Under the pieces are notes generated by a model. The model saw only the letters and a program-made list of their open reading frames with translations. It did no database searches and was not told the origin of the DNA. From Bacteroidaceae bacterium (lineage in GTDB: Bacteria; Bacteroidota; Bacteroidia; Bacteroidales; Bacteroidaceae), in NCBI GenBank assembly GCA_017622495.1, contig JAGAQY010000043.1, positions 1 through 44,334 of the forward strand: 44,334 nt of DNA, read 5' to 3'. The position numbers and the translations under genes were made by a program. Below are positions 14,932-23,656 of the stretch, piece after piece (position 1 is the stretch's first letter; each line of letters begins with the position of its first letter).

Positions 14932-15993
14932 TCACGCTTTACGGATATAATCGACGAGCCACTCGCCTACCTCTTTCGTACCATACTTGGCACCACCCTC
15001 GACCTGAATCTCGGGAGTACGTACATTAGCATCGAGCGAAGCATCTACCGCCTTGCGCACCAGAGCCCCCTCTTCCTTGAGGCCAAAGTACTCGAACAGC
15101 ATGGCTACAGAGAGCACCTGCGCCAAGGGGTTAGCAATGTTGAGTCCCTTAGCCTGTGGCCATGAGCCATGGATGGGCTCGAATACCGGTGTGCTCTCGC
15201 CCGTAGAGGCCGAGGGAAGCAGACCCATAGAGCCGCTGATGACCGAGCCCTCATCGGTGAGAATATCGCCAAAGGTGTTTTCGGTCACCATCACGTCAAA
15301 GAAGGTGGGCTCCTGAATCATGCGCATGGCAGCATTGTCTACATACATATAGTCGGTATTCACCTCGGGGTACTGCGGAGCCATTTCCTGTGCAATCTGG
15401 CGCCACAGGCGTGACGATGCCAACACATTGGCCTTGTCCACCACGGTGAGGTGCTTGTTACGCTTCATGGCATACTCGAAACCTACGCGAAGGATACGCT
15501 CAATCTCGGGACGGGTGTAGTAGTTGGTGTCGTACGCCTTGTCGTTGTCCTGATATTTCTCGCCGAAGTACATACCGCCGGTAAGCTCACGGATGCAGAT
15601 GAAGTCGGCATTCTCCACCAACTCGGCACGCAGGGGCGACTTGTGTACCAAGCACTTGAAGGTCTGCACGGGGCGGATATTGGCAAAGAGGCCCAGCTTC
15701 TTGCGCATAGCCAGCAAACCCTGCTCAGGGCGCACCTTGGCAGTTGGGTCATTGTCAAACTTGGGGTCACCCACGGCAGAGAAGAGCACGGCATCGGCCT
15801 CCTCGCACACCTGGTAAGTCTCCTCGGGGAAGGGGTCGCCCACCTCATCGATGGCGTGAGCGCCACACAAGGCATATTTGTAGCTTACGTTATGTCCAAA
15901 CTTCTCACATACGGCGGTCATTACATCCACACCCACGGCGGATATTTCGGGGCCGATACCGTCACCGGCCAACACTGCAATCTTAAAATCCAT
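14932..15993 (-). CDS. leuB: 3-isopropylmalate dehydrogenase
   Basis: This 353-residue enzyme carries the isocitrate/isopropylmalate dehydrogenase signature: [13 protein letters not shown] at the N-terminus, [12 protein letters not shown] at about 135-146, [15 protein letters not shown] at about 185-199, [20 protein letters not shown] at about 237-256, and the NAD-binding [12 protein letters not shown] plus NIANP. It oxidises and decarboxylates (2R,3S)-3-isopropylmalate to 2-oxoisocaproate, the third step of leucine synthesis. It is the last gene of leuA-leuC-leuD-leuB, but is separated from leuD by a GxxExxY element with inverted-repeat ends. It is followed by the operon terminator. Confidence 0.97.
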   Translation of the reverse strand: MDFKIAVLAGDGIGPEISAVGVDVMTAVCEKFGHNVSYKYALCGAHAIDEVGDPFPEETYQVCEEADAVLFSAVGDPKFDNDPTAKVRPEQGLLAMRKKLGLFANIRPVQTFKCLVHKSPLRAELVENADFICIRELTGGMYFGEKYQDNDKAYDTNYYTRPEIERILRVGFEYAMKRNKHLTVVDKANVLASSRLWRQIAQEMAPQYPEVNTDYMYVDNAAMRMIQEPTFFDVMVTENTFGDILTDEGSVISGSMGLLPSASTGESTPVFEPIHGSWPQAKGLNIANPLAQVLSVAMLFEYFGLKEEGALVRKAVDASLDANVRTPEIQVEGGAKYGTKEVGEWLVDYIRKA

Positions 15994-16008
15994 ATTTTTT
16001 GTTGTTAT

Positions 16009-16526
16009 GGCACACAGATAACGCGGATTCTTAGAGATTACCGCGATTTATTCTTTAATGCCTAAATTATTAACACAAGTTTTTCTTACGATTATTAGAA
16101 AATACCTTACGGCGAATTTGAGGTTCCTCACCAAAGTTCAACAGCAGTCCTACTTCTATTTTCGTTGCTTTCAGATAATTTATCAGTTGAAATTCGTGCG
16201 CCTGCAACAATTTGTCACAAGCTTTCAGTTCAAGGATAATGCAATCATTGACTAAAATATCTGCGAAATATTCTCCCACTTCATTACTTTTATAGTATAC
16301 CTTTATCTGCTGCTGTGCTTTGCAATCGAATCCTCGATGCTGTAACTCCTTAAACAAAGCATTTTGATATACCCGTTCAAGGAAGCCGTACCCTAACGAA
16401 TTATAGACCTCATAAAATGCTGAGATAATCTCCTCTGTTTCATTTTGATACAAGTAATCTTCTTTATATATCATAATCGTAAGAGGTTCCAGTAAACATC
16501 TGCAATATCAGCGTCATCAGCGTGCC
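16009..16526. mobile_element. 518-bp unit with imperfect terminal inverted repeats carrying the GxxExxY gene
   Basis: The left end GGCACACAGATAACGCGGAT (16009-16028) matches 16 of 20 positions of the reverse complement of the right end, GGCACGCTGATGACGCTGAT (16507-16526). Similarity extends further inward (GAT motifs at about 9-10 base spacing). The right end overlaps the leuD stop codon. The only gene inside is the GxxExxY ORF. No obvious target-site duplication is seen beyond one or two bases. It is more AT-rich than the leu genes. Confidence 0.55.
16070..16474 (-). CDS. GxxExxY protein (PD-(D/E)XK nuclease-like)
   Basis: This 134-residue protein has the diagnostic motif GYGFLERVYQNAL (G-x-x-E-x-x-Y) at about 29-41. 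A nuclease-like core follows: EYFADILVNDCIILELKAC at about 67-85, with D and E-x-K in the spacing expected of PD-(D/E)XK enzymes, then LLQAHEFQLINYLKAT and VGLLLNFGE. The biochemical role of this family is not established, although nuclease activity is plausible. It interrupts the leu operon between leuD (42 bp upstream) and leuB (76 bp downstream) and is AT-rich compared with both, which points to insertion. It lies in the same direction and should not block leuB transcription. The inverted repeats at 16009-16028 and 16507-16526 frame it. Confidence 0.85.
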   Translation of the reverse strand: MIYKEDYLYQNETEEIISAFYEVYNSLGYGFLERVYQNALFKELQHRGFDCKAQQQIKVYYKSNEVGEYFADILVNDCIILELKACDKLLQAHEFQLINYLKATKIEVGLLLNFGEEPQIRRKVFSNNRKKNLC

Positions 16527-17140
16527 ATCCCAATCTCGTACTCTTCAATCTTTCCTGTATTCTCCAAGAGGAAGTCAATGTCATCGAGCGCATTCATCAG
16601 GCAGTACTTCTTGTAGCCGTTGATATCAAATGTCTCGCTATGGCCAGTGGCAAGGTTGGTGACGGTTTGATTGGGCACGTCGACCTTCACCTCTGCTTTC
16701 GGGTTGGCGGCGACGGTGTCGAACAGTTCCTGCTGGAACTCGCGGCTCACGATGACGGGCAACACGAAGCAGTTGAGCAGGTTGTTGCGGTGGATATCGG
16801 CAAATGAGCTGCTGATGACTACGCGCACGCCATAGCCCGCGATAGCCCATGCGGCATGCTCGCGGCTGGAACCTGAGCCCCAGTTTTGTCCGCCGATGAT
16901 AATCTCGTGTACGCCCTGACGCGGTGCCTCGCTGTATTCGGGGCGGTTCATCACAAAGTCTGCCACGGGACGGCCTTCGGCGTCGTAGCGGAGGTCGTGC
17001 ATGAAGGCATCGCCAAAGAACTGCGGGTCGCGGGTGGTGCTGGCCAGGTAACGGGCAGGGATGATGAGGTCGGTATTGCAGTTGTCAATCTGAATAGGAA
17101 TACAGGTTGACTGTATGATAGAAAATTTTTGTTTTGCCAT
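16517..17140 (-). CDS. leuD: 3-isopropylmalate dehydratase small subunit
   Basis: This 207-residue protein shows the LeuD swivel-domain features: CIPIQIDNCNTDLIIPARYL near the N-terminus, the conserved GGQNWGSGSSREHAAWAI at about 82-99, VVISSSFADIHRNNLLNC and VDVPNQTVTN. With LeuC it isomerises 2-isopropylmalate to 3-isopropylmalate. It starts six bases after the leuC stop codon. Its last codons (GGG ATG GCA CGC TGA) lie inside the right terminal repeat of the GxxExxY unit, so the natural C-terminus may have been replaced by a few residues. Length is normal for the family. Confidence 0.96.
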   Translation of the reverse strand: MAKQKFSIIQSTCIPIQIDNCNTDLIIPARYLASTTRDPQFFGDAFMHDLRYDAEGRPVADFVMNRPEYSEAPRQGVHEIIIGGQNWGSGSSREHAAWAIAGYGVRVVISSSFADIHRNNLLNCFVLPVIVSREFQQELFDTVAANPKAEVKVDVPNQTVTNLATGHSETFDINGYKKYCLMNALDDIDFLLENTGKIEEYEIGMAR

Positions 17141-17146
17141 AATTAA

Positions 17147-18535
17147 TTACATTTTACGAGGATCAGTGACTACACCTGTTATGGCCGATGCGGCTACCAC
17201 AAGCGGAGAAGCAAGGATGGTGCGGGCACCGGGGCCTTGGCGACCTACGAAATTACGGTTGCTCGTCGAGATGGAGAGCTTGCCTGCAGGCACCTTGTCG
17301 GGGTTCATGGCCAGGCATGAGGAGCATGAGGGAAGGCGCAGCTCGAAGCCTGCCTCCTCCAGAATCTTGTCGATGCCCTCATCGATAATCTGCTGGCGCA
17401 CGAGCCATGAGCCGGGTACGAGCCAAGCCACTACATTGTCTGCTTTCTTCTTGCCTTTCACCACGGAGGCAAAAGCGCGGAAGTCCTCGATGCGGCCATT
17501 GGTGCAGGCGCCGAGGAAGCAGTAGTCGACGGGAGTGCCTTCGAGCTTCTGGCCTGGCTCGAACTGCATGTAGTCGAGCATGGCGAGGAACTGACCTCTG
17601 TCTGCCTCGGGGACCTCATCCAGTGTGGGGATGCACTCGTCGATGGCAATACCGGCACCGGGGTTGGTGCCATAGGTGATGCGCGGAGCGATATCCTCGG
17701 CACGGTAGGTGACCTCTTTGTCAAACACGGCATCGGGGTCGGAATAGAGCTGTCGCCACTTCTCCACGGCTTTGTCCCAAGCCTCGCCCTTAGGGGCATA
17801 CTCGCGACCCTTGAGGTACTCGAAGGTGATGTCGTCGGGAGCGATGAGTCCGGCGCGGCTACCCATCTCGATACTGAGGTTCGAGAGCGTGAGACGCCCC
17901 TCCATGCTCATGTTACGGACGGTAGATCCGGCATACTCCACGGCATAGCCCGTAGCGCCCGAAGTGGTCATTTGTGCCATGATATAGAGGGCTACGTCCT
18001 TAGCGGTGGTACCCTCGGGCAAGGTGCCCTCGATATTGATGCGCATGGTCTTGGGCTTGCTCTGCAAGATAGTCTGCGAAGCGAGCACCTGAGCCACCTC
18101 GCTGGTGCCGATACCCATGGCAATGGCGCCTACGGCTCCGTGAGTAGAGGTGTGGGAATCGCCACACACGATGGTCATGCCCGGCAGCGAGAGTGCCTTC
18201 TCGGGACCTACTACGTGGATGATACCGTTGTCCTTGGTGCCCATGGCAAAGTGGCGGATGCCAAACTCGGCACAGTTCTGTGCCAGTGTCTCCACCTGTT
18301 TGCGTCCTATGGGGTCATCGATGCGCTCCTGCTGGTCGCTCGGCGTGTTGTGGTCGGGCATTGCCACCACCTGTTCGGGGCGGAACACGCGTATATTCTT
18401 GTCTCTCAATGTGTCGAATGCCTGCGGTGTGGTCACCTCATGGCAATAGAGGCGGTCGATGTAAAGTTGGGTGGGGCCATCCTCTACCTTCTGTACCACG
18501 TGGGCATCCCAGATTTTATCAAATAATGTTTTCAT
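17147..18535 (-). CDS. leuC: 3-isopropylmalate dehydratase large subunit
   Basis: This 462-residue aconitase-family enzyme has the expected segments: KIWDAHVV at the start, MPDHNTPS at about 58, [13 protein letters not shown] at about 140-152, and three cysteines for the 4Fe-4S cluster, one in FLGACTNGR (~345) and two in [13 protein letters not shown] (~405-417). It catalyses the stereospecific isomerisation of 2-isopropylmalate together with LeuD. It begins four bases after leuA and ends six bases before leuD, so the three genes are tightly coupled in one operon controlled by the leader at 20141-20344. Confidence 0.97.
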   Translation of the reverse strand: MKTLFDKIWDAHVVQKVEDGPTQLYIDRLYCHEVTTPQAFDTLRDKNIRVFRPEQVVAMPDHNTPSDQQERIDDPIGRKQVETLAQNCAEFGIRHFAMGTKDNGIIHVVGPEKALSLPGMTIVCGDSHTSTHGAVGAIAMGIGTSEVAQVLASQTILQSKPKTMRINIEGTLPEGTTAKDVALYIMAQMTTSGATGYAVEYAGSTVRNMSMEGRLTLSNLSIEMGSRAGLIAPDDITFEYLKGREYAPKGEAWDKAVEKWRQLYSDPDAVFDKEVTYRAEDIAPRITYGTNPGAGIAIDECIPTLDEVPEADRGQFLAMLDYMQFEPGQKLEGTPVDYCFLGACTNGRIEDFRAFASVVKGKKKADNVVAWLVPGSWLVRQQIIDEGIDKILEEAGFELRLPSCSSCLAMNPDKVPAGKLSISTSNRNFVGRQGPGARTILASPLVVAASAITGVVTDPRKM

Positions 18536-18539
18536 TTCC

Positions 18540-20042
18540 TTACTTAAACTTATTTATACAGTCAATATATGCCTCCACACTGGCTGCGATGATATCGGTA
18601 TTGGCACCGAAGCCATAGTAGAGTTGGTTGTTGTATTCCACTTGCATGTGTACCTTGCCCACATCGTCAGAGCCCTTGCTGATGGCCTGGATGGTAAACT
18701 CCTTCAGGGTCATGTTACGCTTGATAATCTGCTTGAGGGCCGTGATGGCGGCATCGACAGGACCATTGCCGGTAGCTGCAGCCTCGAACGACTCGCCGGC
18801 AATCTTCAATCCTAGGCTGGCCACGGAGCGTACGCCCACACCGCTGGTCACTTGCAAGTAGTCGAGCTTGATGTGGTGGTTCTCGCTGCGGTCGGCACCG
18901 GCAAGCATCAGCACATCGTCGTCGTTGATTTCCTTCTTCTTGTCGGCCAGGCGGAGGAATTCCTCGTACACCTTATCGAGCTTCTCCTGCTCCAGCTCCA
19001 CGCCTAGCACGCTGAGGCGATGCTTCAGGGCTGCACGTCCGCTACGCGCAGTAAGCACGATGGCATTGTCGTCGATACCCACCTCCTTGGGATCCATGAT
19101 CTCGTAGGTAGATACGTTCTTCAGCACGCCATCCTGATGGATACCGCTCGAGTGGGCAAAGGCGTTGCGGCCTACGATGGCCTTGTTGGGCTGCACGGGC
19201 ATATTCATCAGCGAGCTCACCATGCGGCTCGTGGGGTATATCTTCTGCGTGTTGATGTTGGTCTCGATGCCCAGGTCAGGGTGGGTCTTGAAGATCATCG
19301 CCACCTCCTCCAATGAGGTATTGCCGGCACGCTCACCGATACCGTTGATGGTCACCTCTACCTGACGCGCACCATTGAGTACACCGGCTACGGTGTTGGC
19401 CGTGGCCATACCGAGGTCGTTGTGGCAGTGAGTAGAGAGGATAGCACGACCAGCGGCAAAGGCATCGACATGCTCGTAGAGGTACTTAATCTTCTCGCCA
19501 TACTCGTAGGGGGTGCGGAAGCCTGTCGTGTCGGGGATGTTACACACCGTAGCACCCGCCTTGCACACCGCCTCGATGACACGGGCGAGGTACTCATTGT
19601 CGGTACGTCCTGCATCCTCGGCATAGAACTCCACATCCTCAACGTAGCGCTTGGCATACTTCACCGCCGCTACGGCACGCTCGATAATCTCCTCGGGAGT
19701 GCTGTTGAACTTATACTTGATGTGCGAGGGGCTGGTGCCGATACCTGTATGTATACGCTTGTGCTTGGCATACTTGAGCGCCTCGGCTGCTACATCGATG
19801 TCCTTCTGCACGGCACGGGTGAGCGCACATATCGTGGGCCATGTCACGGCCTTGGAAATCTCGATGACCGAGTTGAAGTCGCCCGGGCTCGACACTGGGA
19901 AACCCGCTTCGATGACATCCACACCCAGTGCCTCCAGTTGCTTGGCTACCTGAATCTTCTCCACCGTGTTGAGCTGACAGCCAGGCACCTGCTCGCCATC
20001 TCGCAGCGTAGTGTCGAAGATGTACAATCTGTTATTGTCCAT
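18540..20042 (-). CDS. leuA: 2-isopropylmalate synthase
   Basis: This 500-residue enzyme has [16 protein letters not shown] at the N-terminus (metal and substrate site), a TIM barrel including [16 protein letters not shown] and the metal-binding [16 protein letters not shown] (H-x-H) at about 201-216, and [16 protein letters not shown]. The C-terminal LeuA regulatory domain (about 390-500, with [20 protein letters not shown]) senses leucine for feedback inhibition. It condenses acetyl-CoA with 2-oxoisovalerate, the committed step of leucine synthesis. It is the first gene of the operon, downstream of a leucine-rich leader peptide and attenuator, so it is likely regulated both at transcription and allosterically. 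Confidence 0.97.
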   Translation of the reverse strand: MDNNRLYIFDTTLRDGEQVPGCQLNTVEKIQVAKQLEALGVDVIEAGFPVSSPGDFNSVIEISKAVTWPTICALTRAVQKDIDVAAEALKYAKHKRIHTGIGTSPSHIKYKFNSTPEEIIERAVAAVKYAKRYVEDVEFYAEDAGRTDNEYLARVIEAVCKAGATVCNIPDTTGFRTPYEYGEKIKYLYEHVDAFAAGRAILSTHCHNDLGMATANTVAGVLNGARQVEVTINGIGERAGNTSLEEVAMIFKTHPDLGIETNINTQKIYPTSRMVSSLMNMPVQPNKAIVGRNAFAHSSGIHQDGVLKNVSTYEIMDPKEVGIDDNAIVLTARSGRAALKHRLSVLGVELEQEKLDKVYEEFLRLADKKKEINDDDVLMLAGADRSENHHIKLDYLQVTSGVGVRSVASLGLKIAGESFEAAATGNGPVDAAITALKQIIKRNMTLKEFTIQAISKGSDDVGKVHMQVEYNNQLYYGFGANTDIIAASVEAYIDCINKFK

Positions 20043-20053
20043 TGTCTTTTTTC

Positions 20054-20140
20054 AAATTGAAAATTGAGAATTGAAAATTGAGAATCGGCTACTCAGAAAA
20101 GAATCCATCATCAACAATCCATTGCCAACCTTCCATTAAT
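20054..20140. repeat. AT-rich intergenic repeats between attenuator and leuA
   Basis: Positions 20054-20085 hold tandem TTGAAAATTGAGAATTGAAA units (type A). Positions 20103-20138 hold CCATCATCAACAATCCATTG-type sequence (type C). Relatives of both occur elsewhere in the window. They lie in the leuA 5' leader between the attenuator and the start codon. Confidence 0.6.
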
Positions 20141-20177
20141 AAATTAAAAAGACCTTCCTCATCGTGATGAGAAAGGT
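20141..20177 (-). terminator. Intrinsic attenuator terminator of the leu operon
   Basis: On the minus strand ACCTTTCTCATC pairs with GATGAGGAAGGT (20152-20163 with 20166-20177, one G-U pair) and is followed by CTTTTTAATTT. It lies about 100 bp before leuA and after the leader peptide. The first arm (TTTCTCATC) can pair instead with GATGAGAAA at 20217-20225, which would prevent termination. Confidence 0.88.
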
Positions 20178-20201
20178 TTATCCATTGTCCTATATACCTA
20201 T

Positions 20202-20285
20202 TTATATATAAACGCATTTCTCATCCTTGCCACATGGTTGCAGTAGCAGGCTATCCAATAGCTGTAGAGAAATGAGGCTATACAT
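20202..20285 (-). CDS. Leucine-rich leader peptide of the leu operon
   Basis: This 27-codon ORF runs from ATG at 20283-20285 to TAA at 20202-20204. It begins MYSLISLQLLDSLLLQPCG and ends CVYI. Seven of 27 residues are leucine, clustered at positions 4-15 and using mixed codons including three CTA. Segment 1 (20267-20274) can pair with segment 2 (20215-20222); segment 2 (20217-20225) can pair with segment 3 of the terminator. A ribosome stalled at the leucine codons would cover segment 1 and allow the 2:3 antiterminator. A ribosome reaching the stop would cover segment 2 and let the terminator form. This is the standard logic of amino-acid attenuation, read directly from the sequence. Confidence 0.85.
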   Translation of the reverse strand: MYSLISLQLLDSLLLQPCGKDEKCVYI

Positions 20286-20313
20286 TTTTGTACTTGTTTA
20301 TATTATTCGGCTG

Positions 20314-20344
20314 CAAAAATATAAACAAATCGCGTACAAACAAA
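20314..20344 (-). promoter_or_regulatory. Promoter of the leu operon
   Basis: TTTG (20344-20341) and TATTTTTG (20321-20314) on the minus strand are separated by 19 bases, a full Bacteroidetes consensus. Transcription would start near 20308, about 23 bases before the leader peptide ATG. Confidence 0.8.
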
Positions 20345-20466
20345 ATAAATCGAAAGTAAATCGCAGTTTTTTACGACACAAATGAAAATGTTTCACATAA
20401 ACCCACCGAACCTTCGAGTCAAAGGTTTCTTTATTACTGCAGATAGTTTAATCTAAATCTAATAGT

Positions 20467-20628
20467 TCAGCCAAAAAGTCCGCGCATACGACGGTGCATG
20501 CGGCGACGGAGATAGGGTGTGTCATAGCCCTTAGAAGGTGGCAATGTGGGTAATGAGAGGCGGGAGGTGTGTACCAACAATACCGACTTGGAATCCACTA
20601 GCGCTTGTTGAAAAATAACGGTCATCAT
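20467..20628 (-). CDS. Possible small basic protein, unknown
   Basis: A 53-residue frame from ATGATG at 20628 has a basic C-terminus (RRRMHRRMRGLFG). A promoter-like TACTTTTG lies about 40 bases upstream on the minus strand (about 20661-20668), and a small hairpin (AACCTTCGAGTCAAAGGTT, 20409-20427) lies downstream. The middle part (VHTSRLSLPTLPPSKG) shows no known motif. It could equally be a leader ORF or non-coding RNA. The 20345-20780 region holds nothing else that I can support. Confidence 0.3.
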   Translation of the reverse strand: MMTVIFQQALVDSKSVLLVHTSRLSLPTLPPSKGYDTPYLRRRMHRRMRGLFG

Positions 20629-20780
20629 ACCTGTTGTCCTTTGAGTGTTTTGAAAAAATCTGTTGCAAAAGTAACACTTCAAGCGACTTCAGGGATGACA
20701 AAATCATGCAATACTAAGGGGGACAAACTGCTTTTGTCAGTTTCTCCCCCTATAATTTAAACAATTTTAGGCTATAGGAC

Positions 20781-23324
20781 CTATTTCAGTTTCATCCGCC
20801 ATACGGTGAGTGAGTTGGCGGGTGTCATATAGAGACTCTCCTTGAATGTCAGATTACACTCTGTGCTGGTGGGCACCACTTTCTCTGGCTCGGCAAAGGT
20901 GTTCTCATCCTTGCCACTCTCCGAGGTGAGCAGGGTGACGGTGCTCGATACAATGTCAGCCCCCTTGATGCTCATTTGCAAGGGTATCATCACATCGTCA
21001 AAGTTGACCACTTTTACAATCAGTTCGCCAGTCGTCTTATCAACCATCGCATTGGCATAGAGCATGTCGGGTGTGGCGATGGTAATGTCATGCACGAGCT
21101 GTCCATCCACGAAGGCGCGTATCTGCTCGTCGCGCACCTCGATGCGGATGTCATACCAGCGGCCTTTCTCTATGGTGCCGGCTGCGGTGATGGTGGTACT
21201 CTTCGATGCTGCCATGGTGGTCTCGATGCCGTGCTGGGTATTGCCCCATCCGCCGAGGTTGAGCCACTTGTAATTGTCCTCGTCAAAGTAGTCGAAGATG
21301 ATGAGGAAGCCCTCATCGCCAGCTTGCTTGCGGGCCTTGAGGGTGAGGTCGTAGGAGGTAGCATCGAATACCTCGGGGCAGATGGCCACACACTCAGTAG
21401 TCTGTGTCGATTGGCTGATGATCCCGTCCTTCACCTGCCACTTGCCCTTCTTGATGTTCAAATCTGGAGTAGTAATTGACAATTGACAACTACCGGAGTC
21501 TCCTATAGCTGATTCAGGATTATCCATTGTCAATTGTCCATTGTCAATTGTCAATTGAATATCCTTATACTCCACCTCCGTATTCCACGAACCAAAGCCT
21601 ACGCTGAACTTTGAGGGACGCGGACGGCGTGTCTGCTTCACCTCCGAAGCCACCATTGTGGTACCCACATTCTCGGCAAAAAGGCGCTGCACATAGTATG
21701 AGGGCGAGCCCCAGCTGTGGGCGGCATCGAAACGTATCATATCGGGCATCCAGGTCTTGTCGTGTATGTTGACAAACACGGGGGCATAGCTACACATGGC
21801 CACGACATCGCTATTGTTCTCCATACCCATCATATAGATGGCTTCTCCAAGAGCAGCCTTGAGGTTTCCCTCGCCGCAGTTTGAGGTCACGGCATATTCA
21901 CCCACGTAAATCTTCGGACCCTTGCGGTCGTAGTTGTCGTAGTGGTGATATTTGCCGGCAAACCATGAGGGTGATCGGTAGTAGTGCTCATCGAGCATGT
22001 CTACGGGGTGCTCATTGCGCCACGAGGGATAGTCGGTACCCCACGACTCTACATTGCCGATGATCTGCATCTCGGGGTAGCGTGCCTTGATGGCATTGTA
22101 GAATTGGATGTAGCGCTCAGCATAGTGGTCGCTCTGCTCGCGCGGATTGGCTTGGTAGTTCTCGTTGCCAATCTCGATATACTTCATATTGAAGGGCTCG
22201 GGATGTCCGTTGGCGATACGCATACGGCCATACTTGGTGTTTTTGTCGCCATTGGCATACTCGATGGCATCGAGTGCATTCTGTATGTACTCGTCAATCT
22301 GGTCGTAAGGCTCGAATCCACCGTGCCATATACCTACGTTCACCACGTAGAGCGGCTCGGCACCAAGGTCCTCGGCCAGCTGCAGGTATTCGTGATAGCC
22401 CATACCGTCGGTGACGGGGTAGTGCCAGTTGGCATTGTAGTGGCCGGGACGCTCTTCGAGCGGCCCCACCGTGCGTTTCCATTCATAGGCGCTCTCCTTC
22501 GACATGCCCTCCACGAAGCATCCACCGGGGAAGCGTACAAACTTCGGGTGCAGGGCCTCGAGCATCTCGGCAAGGTCCTTGCGGCATCCGTTAGCGCGGT
22601 CCTTGTACGTCGGGGGGAAGAGCGACACCATGTCTAGATACAGCGTGCCGGGCATGTCAGCCGCCATGACAAAGCGGGCATAGTCGGCATTGGCCTCGGG
22701 GGTAAAGGTAACGGAATACTTCTTCCACGCCTTGCCAATCTTACCTTTGACAGCAGCCTCGGCATACCACACCGCGCTGTCCTTGCTCTGTAGACCTACA
22801 CGGAGCATACCCTTGTAGCTCTTGTCGGCACGTGCCCAGAAGGTTAGCGTATAGGTATCGCCCTTTACCGACTTTATACCCCAGAAGCCAGTGTTGGCAA
22901 TGGCTGCTGGTGCATCGGCTGAAGCTTCGGTGATGCTCCACTTGAGTGCCTTCTGCTGCACCTTGTTGAGCAGGCTCGTGGTGGTGATCTCCATCTTCGA
23001 TGCAGCACCCTCACTGTTGGCACTCACCCAAGCAGGAATTAGTCCCGGCAACGGACGGCGTCCGAAACGCTCACCCTCGCCATTCTCTCCGAAACGGCGG
23101 TTACGGATGGGACGAGCCTCATCCTCGAACGAGCGATTTTGGATGAGTTCAGCGTATAGCCCACCCTCACCGGCGTGGTTGATTTCCTCATAGAAGAGAC
23201 CGTACAGGGTCGGGCTGATGGTAACTCCCTCTTGCGAGGCATCCACACTCAGTACTGCAGTCTGAGCCTTGCCACTCACCGCAAGCATGCAAACAGACAT
23301 GTAGAACAAGAATAATCGTTTCAT
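20781..23324 (-). CDS. Alpha-L-arabinofuranosidase (GH51-type)
   Basis: This 847-residue secreted enzyme starts with a signal peptide (MKRLFLFYMSVCMLAVSGKAQ). An N-terminal strand region has ISPTLYGLFYEEINHAGEGG, then a CBM4/9-like module (about 60-225). The catalytic barrel holds KFVRFPGGCFVEG (~266), the acid/base glutamate in IEIGNENYQ (~385) and the probable nucleophile in IYVGEYAVTSN (~475). Residues about 600-760 look like an inserted lectin-like module (DYFDEDNYKWLNLGGWGNTQ). The C-terminal beta domain ends LTVWRMKLK. It should remove arabinose side chains from plant polysaccharides. Residues about 590-620 (QLTIDNGQLTMDN and CQLSITT) are encoded by inverted copies of the ATTGACAATTGACAATT intergenic repeat, in frame. 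A TACCTTTG promoter box lies at 23354-23361. Confidence 0.88.
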   Translation of the reverse strand: MKRLFLFYMSVCMLAVSGKAQTAVLSVDASQEGVTISPTLYGLFYEEINHAGEGGLYAELIQNRSFEDEARPIRNRRFGENGEGERFGRRPLPGLIPAWVSANSEGAASKMEITTTSLLNKVQQKALKWSITEASADAPAAIANTGFWGIKSVKGDTYTLTFWARADKSYKGMLRVGLQSKDSAVWYAEAAVKGKIGKAWKKYSVTFTPEANADYARFVMAADMPGTLYLDMVSLFPPTYKDRANGCRKDLAEMLEALHPKFVRFPGGCFVEGMSKESAYEWKRTVGPLEERPGHYNANWHYPVTDGMGYHEYLQLAEDLGAEPLYVVNVGIWHGGFEPYDQIDEYIQNALDAIEYANGDKNTKYGRMRIANGHPEPFNMKYIEIGNENYQANPREQSDHYAERYIQFYNAIKARYPEMQIIGNVESWGTDYPSWRNEHPVDMLDEHYYRSPSWFAGKYHHYDNYDRKGPKIYVGEYAVTSNCGEGNLKAALGEAIYMMGMENNSDVVAMCSYAPVFVNIHDKTWMPDMIRFDAAHSWGSPSYYVQRLFAENVGTTMVASEVKQTRRPRPSKFSVGFGSWNTEVEYKDIQLTIDNGQLTMDNPESAIGDSGSCQLSITTPDLNIKKGKWQVKDGIISQSTQTTECVAICPEVFDATSYDLTLKARKQAGDEGFLIIFDYFDEDNYKWLNLGGWGNTQHGIETTMAASKSTTITAAGTIEKGRWYDIRIEVRDEQIRAFVDGQLVHDITIATPDMLYANAMVDKTTGELIVKVVNFDDVMIPLQMSIKGADIVSSTVTLLTSESGKDENTFAEPEKVVPTSTECNLTFKESLYMTPANSLTVWRMKLK
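21472..21560. repeat. Type B intergenic repeat pair inside the arabinofuranosidase gene
   Basis: TAATTGACAATTGACAAC (21472-21489) and CCATTGTCAATTGTCCATTG plus its continuation (21523-21559) are inverted copies of the same repeat, about 33 bases apart. Both are read in frame in the coding strand. The same repeat type is intergenic at 43859-43885. Confidence 0.75.
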
Positions 23325-23400
23325 TTTGTTTTCATTTATTATTAGGATAACTACAAAGGTAGTATTTTTTTAGTTCTTACACACTGAAGTCAAGAAAAAT

Positions 23401-23615
23401 AAAGCAAACATTATTTGTTTTCGCTCATTTATTTGTATCTTTTCGATAATCGTGAAGGTACTTGCACTCGCTGTGAAAAAATTAAAGCAAGCTTTATTTT
23501 GTTTTCGCTCGTTTATTCGTACCTTTACGATAAATCGAGAAGGTACTTGCACTCGCCGTGAAAAAAATTAAAGCAAGCTTTATTTGTTTTCGCTCGTTTA
23601 TTCGTACCTTTGCAA
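23401..23615 (+). repeat. Three tandem promoter-like repeats upstream of pta
   Basis: Copies start at 23401, 23484 and 23570 (periods 83 and 86 bases). Each starts AAAGCAA and contains TTTGTTTTCGCTCGTTTATT followed by a promoter-like box: TATCTTTT, TACCTTTA and finally TACCTTTG in the copy nearest pta. The first two copies continue with GAAGGTACTTGCACTCG. The first two boxes are degenerate and the last matches consensus. The whole 332-base gap between the arabinofuranosidase gene and pta (23325-23656) is occupied by this array and its flanks. Confidence 0.8.
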
Positions 23616-23623
23616 TACTTTTG
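23583..23623 (+). promoter_or_regulatory. Promoter of pta-ackA
   Basis: TTTG (23583-23586) and TACCTTTG (23605-23612) are separated by 18 bases, close to consensus. A second box TACTTTTG lies at 23616-23623. The pta ATG is at 23657. Confidence 0.65.
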
Positions 23624-23656
23624 CAAATAATAAACAATTTTAAATATTAAAGTACT

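Noticed and set aside
23370..23552. A 60-residue minus-strand frame in the pta-upstream repeats
   Set aside because: The peptide (INERKQ repeated) is simply a translation of the tandem promoter-like repeat.
23401..23615. CRISPR array
   Set aside because: Three units of about 85 bases without short conserved repeats and unique spacers; better explained as duplicated promoter segments.
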